Positions 59,000 to 64,000 of a stretch of 64,000 bases of DNA are shown piece after piece; the first letter of the stretch is position 1; each line of letters begins with the position of its first letter. Source of the stretch: Candidatus Cottocaccamicrobium excrementipullorum (GTDB lineage Bacteria; Bacillota; Clostridia; Lachnospirales; Lachnospiraceae); NCBI GenBank assembly GCA_018713255.1, contig DVFL01000019.1, forward strand, positions 124,001 to 188,000, in the 5' to 3' direction. Made by a program: the position numbers and the translations under genes. The notes under the pieces were generated by a model that was given only the letters and a program-made list of their open reading frames with translations, was not told the DNA's origin and made no database searches.

Positions 59000-60745
59000 T
59001 TACCCGTTAATCTTTCTCTTCACATAAGTGGTATGAAGGAGATGATGGGCCTTCTCGCTTCCCGGCTCTCCAAGGTAAGTGGAATAAAGCTCTTTAATGG
59101 CCGGATTTTCATGGGACTTGCGGATTGTATTGCTCTTATCCAGATCATAAAGCACTTTAGCCCTTAAAGCCCGAATGTCGGTGGTGTTGCGCACATAGCC
59201 CGGCTGCTGGGGCTGTCCGCCGCCGTTGACACAGCCTCCGGGACATCCCATAATCTCAATAAAATGATACTGGGCCTCCCCGTTTTTCACCATATTTAAC
59301 AGCTTTCTGGCATTGGTCAAGCCAGAAGCAACCGCCACCTTCACTTCCATGCCGGCCACCTCATAAGAGGCTTCTTTGATGCCTTCTGTTCCTCTGACCT
59401 GAGTAAAATCAACGCTGGGCAGCTCCTCTCCCGTCAAGGACTCCACGGCCGTTCTTAAAGCTGCCTCCATCACGCCGCCGGTAGCGCCAAAAATCACTGC
59501 CGCGCCGGTGCTGATGCCCAGCGGTACATCGAACTCCTCATCCGGAAGCTCTCTGAACCGAATGCCCAGTTTCCGAATCATTCTGGCCAGCTCTCTGGTG
59601 GTCATAGTATAATCCACATCCGGATAGCCGGTGGCATCCTCGTCCGGGCGGCCGATCTCGAACTTCTTTGCAGTACATGGCATGACAGAAACAGATACAA
59701 TGTCCTTAGGATCAATGCCCATCTTCTCTGCATAATAGCTCTTGGCAATGGCGCCGAACATCTGCTGAGGCGACTTGCAGGATGACAGATTTTCCGTCAT
59801 TTCCGGGAAATAATGTTCGCAGAATTTTACCCATCCTGGTGAACAGGAAGTAATCATGGGCAGCACGCCTCCGTTCTTCACCCGGTGAAGGAACTCATGG
59901 GCCTCTTCCATGATGGTTAAATCTGCGCCGAAGTTGGTGTCGAATACCCGGTCAAAGCCGATGCGCCGCAGAGCTGCCGCCATCTTTCCCTGTACGTCTG
60001 TGCCGATGGGATAGCCGAATTCCTCACCCAGACCTGCCCGTACCGCGGGAGCAGTCTGTACGATCACATGCTTGGAAGGATCATGGATTGCCGCCAGCAC
60101 ATCATCAATACAGGATTTTTCATATAAGGCTCCCGTAGGACATACTGCAATACACTGACCGCAGGAAACGCAGGAAGTTTCTCCCAGTCCCATCTCAAAG
60201 GCCGAGCCGATGTTGGTGGCAAACCCTCTCTGGTTAGGACCAATGACCCCGATGCCCTGTACCTTCTCGCACATAGCCACACAGCGGCGGCAGAGAATAC
60301 ATTTCGCATTGTCGCGAATCATATGCGCTGCAGAATCATCAATCTCAGAAGGAGTTCTGGCGCCATCGTAATAGCTCTCATCCTCCACGCCCAGCTCCTT
60401 GGCCAGCTGCTGCAGCTCGCAGTTTCCGCTTCTTACGCAGGACAAGCATTTCCGGTCATGATTGGAAAGAAGAAGCTGAAGCGTCTTCTTTCTGGATTCC
60501 AGCACTCTGGGCGTATTGGTCCACACCTCCATGCCCTCGTTAATGGGATACACGCAGGAAGCAACCAGGCTTCTTGCCCCCTTTACTTCTACTACACAAA
60601 TACGGCAGGCGCCGATTTCATTGATTTCCTTTAAGAAACACAGGGTAGGAATCTCAATGTGGGCCAGTCTGGCCGCTTCCAGGATGGTGGAACCCTTTGG
60701 AGCGGAAACTTCCATGCCGTTGATTTTAATTGTAACATTCTCCAT
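59000..60745 (-). CDS. hydA: [FeFe]-hydrogenase catalytic subunit (HydA/HndD)
   Basis: A 581-residue catalytic subunit of an NAD(P)-linked hydrogenase. Iron-sulfur ligands in order: plant-type [2Fe-2S] Cys36, 47, 50, 64; His-ligated [4Fe-4S] His96, Cys100, 103, 109; two ferredoxin-type clusters at Cys149-159 and Cys192-202. The H-cluster motifs are TSCSPGW (299-305), MPCTAKK (355-361) and GCPGGCVNGG (500-509). In the first motif Ser replaces the second Cys of the commoner TSCCP form. A short small-subunit-like tail follows (~525-581). It is 15 bp after the NuoF-like gene and ends the operon. It evolves or consumes H2, possibly by electron bifurcation with ferredoxin and NAD(P)H. Confidence 0.95.
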   Translation of the reverse strand: MENVTIKINGMEVSAPKGSTILEAARLAHIEIPTLCFLKEINEIGACRICVVEVKGARSLVASCVYPINEGMEVWTNTPRVLESRKKTLQLLLSNHDRKCLSCVRSGNCELQQLAKELGVEDESYYDGARTPSEIDDSAAHMIRDNAKCILCRRCVAMCEKVQGIGVIGPNQRGFATNIGSAFEMGLGETSCVSCGQCIAVCPTGALYEKSCIDDVLAAIHDPSKHVIVQTAPAVRAGLGEEFGYPIGTDVQGKMAAALRRIGFDRVFDTNFGADLTIMEEAHEFLHRVKNGGVLPMITSCSPGWVKFCEHYFPEMTENLSSCKSPQQMFGAIAKSYYAEKMGIDPKDIVSVSVMPCTAKKFEIGRPDEDATGYPDVDYTMTTRELARMIRKLGIRFRELPDEEFDVPLGISTGAAVIFGATGGVMEAALRTAVESLTGEELPSVDFTQVRGTEGIKEASYEVAGMEVKVAVASGLTNARKLLNMVKNGEAQYHFIEIMGCPGGCVNGGGQPQQPGYVRNTTDIRALRAKVLYDLDKSNTIRKSHENPAIKELYSTYLGEPGSEKAHHLLHTTYVKRKING

Positions 60746-60760
60746 CTGTTCTTCCCTCCC

Positions 60761-62548
60761 TTATTTCTTGTAAATCGCGCCGAACCGGCATTTTTCCATA
60801 CAAGCGCCGCACTTTACGCACTTGTCCGGATCGATAACATGAGGATTCCTTACGCTGCCCATAATGGCGCCGGCCGGACAGGTCTTGGCGCAAAGGGTAC
60901 AGCCCCGGCACTTATCCCGGTCAATCACATAGGAAAGAAGAGCCTTGCAGACTCCAGCGGGACATCTCTTCTCTTTGATATGCGCCTCATACTCATCCCG
61001 GAAATACCGAAGTGTAGACAATACTGGATTGGGCGCAGTCTGTCCCAGGCCGCAGAGAGAATTGTCTTTAATGTAATAACACAGTTCCTCAAGTTTATCC
61101 AAATCTTCCATGGTGGCCTGTCCCTTAGTAATCTTTTCCAGGATCTCCAGCATTCTTTTGGTTCCCACCCGACAGGGAGTACATTTGCCGCAGGATTCTT
61201 CTACTGTAAACTCCAGGAAAAACTTGGCAATATCCACCATACAGTCGTCTTCATCCATCACGATCAGTCCGCCAGATCCCATCATGGAACCGATGGAAAT
61301 CAGATTGTCGTAATCAATGGGAATGTCAAAATGCTCAGCCGGAATACAGCCGCCGGAGGGGCCGCCGGTCTGGGCCGCCTTGAACTTCTTTCCATTAGGA
61401 ATGCCGCCGCCAATTTCCTCGATTACCTCCCGCAGCGTCGTTCCCATGGGAATTTCCACCAAGCCAGTGTTATGAATCTTTCCGCCCAGAGCGAATACCT
61501 TAGTTCCCTTAGATTTTTCCGTTCCCATGGAAGCGAACCATTCCGGACCGTTTAAAATAATCTGGGGAATATTGGCATAAGTCTCCACATTATTTAAAAT
61601 CGTTGGTTTTCCGAACAGTCCCTTCTGGGCCGGATAAGGAGGACGGGGACGGGGTTCGCCGCGCTTGCCTTCAATGGAGGTCATCAAGGCCGTCTCCTCA
61701 CCACAGACAAAGGCCCCTGCACCAAGACGCAGATCAATATCAAAATCAAAGCCGGTTCCAAAAATATCCTTGCCTAACAAGTTATATTCTCTGGCCTGCT
61801 TGATGGCAATCTGAAGACGCTCCACTGCAATGGGATACTCAGCCCGGACATAAATATAGCCCTGATTGGCTCCGATGGCATAGCCGGCGATGGCCATAGC
61901 CTCCAGCACCACATGAGGATCGCCTTCCAGTACGGAACGGTCCATAAATGCGCCGGGGTCGCCTTCATCGGCATTGCAGCACACATATTTCTGATCCCCA
62001 TCATTCTGCCTGGCCAGCTTCCACTTCAGTCCTGTAGGGAATCCGCCGCCGCCTCTTCCCCGAAGACCAGAATCCAGAAGGATCTGAATCACATCCTCCG
62101 GAGTCATCTCCGTCAGCACCTTCCCCAGCGCTTCATAACCGCCGGTTCCAATGTACTCATCAATTACTTCAGGATTAATGACGCCGCAGTTGCGAAGGGC
62201 AACCCGGTGCTGCTTTTTGTAAAAATCGGTATCAATCAGCGCTCTTACGCCGGTAGTCGTCACCGTTTCTTTGTAGAGCAGACGGGTTACTACACGGCCC
62301 TTTAACAAATGCTCCGACACAATTTCCGGAATATCTTCCACCTTTACCATAGAATAAAAGCTGGCATCCGGATAAACAATCATAATAGGACCCAGGGCGC
62401 ATAAGCCGTGGCAGCCGGTTTGAATCACCGCCACCTCATCCTGCAGTCCCTGCTTTGCAATCTCTTCTTTCAGTTTTTCAATAATCTGGGGGCTTCCCGA
62501 GGAAGTACATCCGGTTCCCCCGCAGACCAGCACATGTGAACGATACAT
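60761..62548 (-). CDS. hydB: NADH-binding hydrogenase subunit, NuoF-like (HydB/HndC)
   Basis: A 595-residue flavoprotein subunit that exchanges electrons with NAD(P)H. The N-terminus is a thioredoxin-like [2Fe-2S] domain (Cys9, 14, 46, 50). The NuoF core has the FMN/NAD loops RGRGGGGFPTGLKW, CNADEGDPGAFMDR and GAGAFVCGEETALMTSIEG. SCGKCTPCRVGTKRM binds a [4Fe-4S] cluster. The C-terminus carries two ferredoxin-type clusters (CRGCTLCAKTCPAGA and CVKCGACMEKC). This architecture is that of HydB/HndC in trimeric and tetrameric bifurcating hydrogenases. It precedes hydA by 15 bp and follows the HndB-like gene by 14 bp. Confidence 0.95.
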   Translation of the reverse strand: MYRSHVLVCGGTGCTSSGSPQIIEKLKEEIAKQGLQDEVAVIQTGCHGLCALGPIMIVYPDASFYSMVKVEDIPEIVSEHLLKGRVVTRLLYKETVTTTGVRALIDTDFYKKQHRVALRNCGVINPEVIDEYIGTGGYEALGKVLTEMTPEDVIQILLDSGLRGRGGGGFPTGLKWKLARQNDGDQKYVCCNADEGDPGAFMDRSVLEGDPHVVLEAMAIAGYAIGANQGYIYVRAEYPIAVERLQIAIKQAREYNLLGKDIFGTGFDFDIDLRLGAGAFVCGEETALMTSIEGKRGEPRPRPPYPAQKGLFGKPTILNNVETYANIPQIILNGPEWFASMGTEKSKGTKVFALGGKIHNTGLVEIPMGTTLREVIEEIGGGIPNGKKFKAAQTGGPSGGCIPAEHFDIPIDYDNLISIGSMMGSGGLIVMDEDDCMVDIAKFFLEFTVEESCGKCTPCRVGTKRMLEILEKITKGQATMEDLDKLEELCYYIKDNSLCGLGQTAPNPVLSTLRYFRDEYEAHIKEKRCPAGVCKALLSYVIDRDKCRGCTLCAKTCPAGAIMGSVRNPHVIDPDKCVKCGACMEKCRFGAIYKK

Positions 62549-62562
62549 ATCCGTCTTCCTCC

Positions 62563-62940
62563 TTATTTAATGTCCGCTGAGCCTAAGGTATACTCTTCAA
62601 TGACCCGTCCCCCCATAAGATGACGGTCCAGCACTTCAATGGCTTTCTCCGGGGTCATGCGAATATACGTTACCTTAGGCTGGCCGGGCGCCATCACCTC
62701 AACAATAGGCTCATACTGGCACAGGCCGATGCAGCCGGTCTGAGTTACCGCAATTTTATCGGTAAGTCCCCGTTCCTGAACGGCATTGGAGAGTGCGGTC
62801 AATACCGGTCTTGCTCCGGCGGCAATGCCGCAGGTAGCCATGCCCACTACCACCCGAATATGATTGTGGTCCTCTGCACGAAGGCCTACCTGATTCTGCA
62901 TTCTGTCGCGAATGGCTTTTAATTCTGCAAGAGTTTTCAT
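62563..62940 (-). CDS. HndB-like thioredoxin-fold [2Fe-2S] protein
   Basis: A 125-residue small iron-sulfur subunit matching HndB of NADP-reducing hydrogenases. The segment RVVVGMATCGIAAGARPVL supplies Cys37 and VTQTGCIGLCQYEP supplies Cys70 and Cys74. A fourth Cys of the usual thioredoxin-like ferredoxin set is not evident, so cluster binding may be altered or use another ligand. It is 14 bp ahead of the NuoF-like gene and 29 bp after the HATPase gene. Likely an electron-transfer subunit of the complex. Confidence 0.88.
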   Translation of the reverse strand: MKTLAELKAIRDRMQNQVGLRAEDHNHIRVVVGMATCGIAAGARPVLTALSNAVQERGLTDKIAVTQTGCIGLCQYEPIVEVMAPGQPKVTYIRMTPEKAIEVLDRHLMGGRVIEEYTLGSADIK

Positions 62941-62969
62941 TCTAACCTCCTGTTCTGTATAACAGGCGC

Positions 62970-63527
62970 CTAAATCTCTGCGCCCTGATCAACTTCACCT
63001 TTATTTTCTTTAAGAAATTCCGCAATGTACTGGGAAATCTCCGGTTCCGAAAAGGGAATTCCCCCTAGAATTTCTTTCAATTCCCTGGTATCCAATGTAA
63101 ATTTTCTTCCATCAACCTGGTATGTATAGACGAAATCTGTCTCCGGATGATAAAGAATCAGCAGATGAATCGTGCTGCTGATATCTCCCAGAGGCATCCG
63201 GTCGATATGAGACAGGCCAAACACCGCTTTCACCTGGGTTCCTTTTCCTTTTTCCGACTGGATGGAAAAGCTTCCCCCCGTGCTCTCCGCCGCATATTTG
63301 TAAAAAGGCACCCCCAATCCCACTTTTCTGGTGGTTCTGGTGGTATAGAAAGGATCCGTCACCTGACTTACCTGCTCTGGAGTCATACCGCATCCATTGT
63401 CCGAAATCACCACAGTAAGCGTATCTGCTTCAGTATCGGCACAAATAGAAATCTCCACAAGCGTTGCTCCCGCCCTGGTGGAATTCTCCGCCACATCCAG
63501 TATGTTCAGGGAAATTTCCGGCATCAT
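62970..63527 (-). CDS. Stand-alone histidine kinase-like ATPase (HATPase_c) protein
   Basis: A 185-residue protein with a GHKL ATP-binding fold. The N-box has Asn15 in DVAENSTRAGA, the G1 box is DNGCGM (43-48), the G2-type segment is KVGLGVPFYK (~68-77) and GKGT follows at ~94-97. It has no dimerisation/phosphoacceptor helix, no sensor domain and no membrane segment, so it is not a normal sensor kinase. After residue ~115 there is a small C-terminal domain. It starts with ATGATG three bases after the NuoE-like stop with no Shine-Dalgarno, so translation is probably coupled. Position inside the hydrogenase operon points to a role in its control or assembly. Confidence 0.85.
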   Translation of the reverse strand: MMPEISLNILDVAENSTRAGATLVEISICADTEADTLTVVISDNGCGMTPEQVSQVTDPFYTTRTTRKVGLGVPFYKYAAESTGGSFSIQSEKGKGTQVKAVFGLSHIDRMPLGDISSTIHLLILYHPETDFVYTYQVDGRKFTLDTRELKEILGGIPFSEPEISQYIAEFLKENKGEVDQGAEI

Positions 63528-63530
63528 AAG

Positions 63531-64000
63531 CTAATTATATTTGGCTAAAATGCCAGGGATATCATCGGGAACCAGTCTGCCGTACACCTCGTCGTTAATC
63601 ATCATTACCGGAGCCAGTCCGCAGGCGCCTACGCAGCGGCAGGAATCCAGAGAAAACTTTCCGTCCGGAGTACATTCCCCGTTGGTAATTCCCAGGATCT
63701 CCTCCAGCTTGGAGAAAATAGCGCCTGATCCTTTTACGTAGCACGCTGTGCCAAGACAGACAGAAATTTTATATTTGCCCTTAGGCTGAAGGGCAAACTG
63801 CGAATAAAATGTGGCTACGCCGTAAACCTTCTCCAGGGGAATTTCCATCTCATCAGAAATCATGGTCTGAACTTCAATGGGAAGATAACCGTAAATCTCC
63901 TGAGCCTTCTGCATAATGGGCATCAGTGCGCCAGGCGTATCCTTCAGCTCAGAAATCGCCTTCTTCAGGGCTTCCTCCTGCTCCTTCGTTCCGGAAAAGG
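63531..64000 (-). CDS. NuoE-like [2Fe-2S] hydrogenase subunit (HydC/HndA), partial
   Basis: The 24-kDa-type subunit of the hydrogenase; the N-terminus lies beyond the window. The frame reads on through the edge (…FSGTKEQEEALKKAISELK), and an internal ATG at 63923 is not the true start. The four cluster Cys lie in SVCLGTACYVKG and CRCVGACGLAP. Other NuoE features are MQKAQEIYGYLPIEV and KVYGVATFYSQFALQPKGKY. It passes electrons between the NuoF-like subunit and the catalytic subunit. The HATPase gene follows after 3 bp, so the operon order is nuoE-HATPase-hndB-nuoF-hydA. Confidence 0.94.
   Translation of the reverse strand, partial: FSGTKEQEEALKKAISELKDTPGALMPIMQKAQEIYGYLPIEVQTMISDEMEIPLEKVYGVATFYSQFALQPKGKYKISVCLGTACYVKGSGAIFSKLEEILGITNGECTPDGKFSLDSCRCVGACGLAPVMMINDEVYGRLVPDDIPGILAKYN

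Noticed and set aside
63531-63923. NuoE-like gene starting at the internal ATG 63923
   Set aside because: The frame stays open upstream to the window edge with NuoE-like helix sequence and there is no ribosome site at this ATG, so the true start lies outside the window.
1-64000. tRNA, rRNA, CRISPR, prophage or insertion sequence
   Set aside because: No cloverleaf, repeat-spacer array, transposase, integrase or phage structural gene was recognised anywhere; intergenic hairpins are explained as terminators or leaders.

Overview
The window looks like chromosome of an anaerobic, fermentative Clostridia member, most likely Lachnospiraceae. It carries an NAD(P)-linked trimeric-type [FeFe] hydrogenase operon, GatCAB transamidosome genes, a tyrosine T-box, a Mn2+ (yybP-ykoY) riboswitch, an L10 leader, strong AGGAGG ribosome binding sites, sigma-A type promoters with 17-bp spacers, L-rhamnose catabolism with a lactaldehyde reductase, and choline-binding-like wall repeats. 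I see no prophage, IS element, CRISPR array, tRNA or rRNA. The first ~6.5 kb is visibly more AT-rich than the rest.

Layout. 1-6481: oligopeptide ABC transporter (dppB-dppC-fused dppDF-lipoprotein cut by the window edge) divergent from a LysR regulator, with a 21-bp palindrome between them. 6586-9567: a PHP/DUF3604 protein and an aspartate-type aminotransferase. 9673-12953: gatCAB behind a long structured leader. 13301-18471: mntP with Mn2+ riboswitch, a wall-repeat protein, tyrS with T-box, a secreted protein, and DAHP synthase. 18559-23149: uppP, ung, hisF, hisH, a degenerate sirtuin-like protein and a Crp/Fnr regulator. 23310-26773: a divergent four-gene operon (DUF3100 membrane pair, metal-dependent amidohydrolase, TauE/SafE permease), the best candidate for an uncharacterised pathway.

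26812-33011: a BTAD-type regulator with a degenerate GGDEF-like tail, two related 28-bp palindromes, and rhaB-rhaA-rhaD with an AraC regulator. 33175-36299: siroheme/corrin genes, including a triple fusion HemC-CobA-HemD. 36395-38875: polar amino acid ABC transporter. 39224-44990: two membrane proteins, a toroidal-type ABC ATPase and two Gfo/Idh/MocA oxidoreductases. 45127-48572: rpmG-secE-nusG-rplK-rplA then rplJ-rplL. Identical RNA hairpins resembling the L1 stalk of 23S rRNA sit just ahead of both rplK and rplA. 48825-54891: ROK kinase, Na+/alanine symporter, lactaldehyde reductase, Crp/Fnr and TetR regulators, and a small membrane protein. 55100-58760: rRNA methyltransferase and an araD-araB pair lacking araA. 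59000-64000: hydrogenase operon (NuoE-like, HATPase, HndB-like, NuoF-like, HydA).

How the genes fit together. RhaBAD splits rhamnulose-1-phosphate into DHAP and L-lactaldehyde. The FucO-like enzyme would reduce lactaldehyde to 1,2-propanediol, and the hydrogenase disposes of further reducing power as H2. RNA-level control is prominent: T-box, Mn2+ riboswitch, L10 leader, L1 mimics and a candidate gatC leader.
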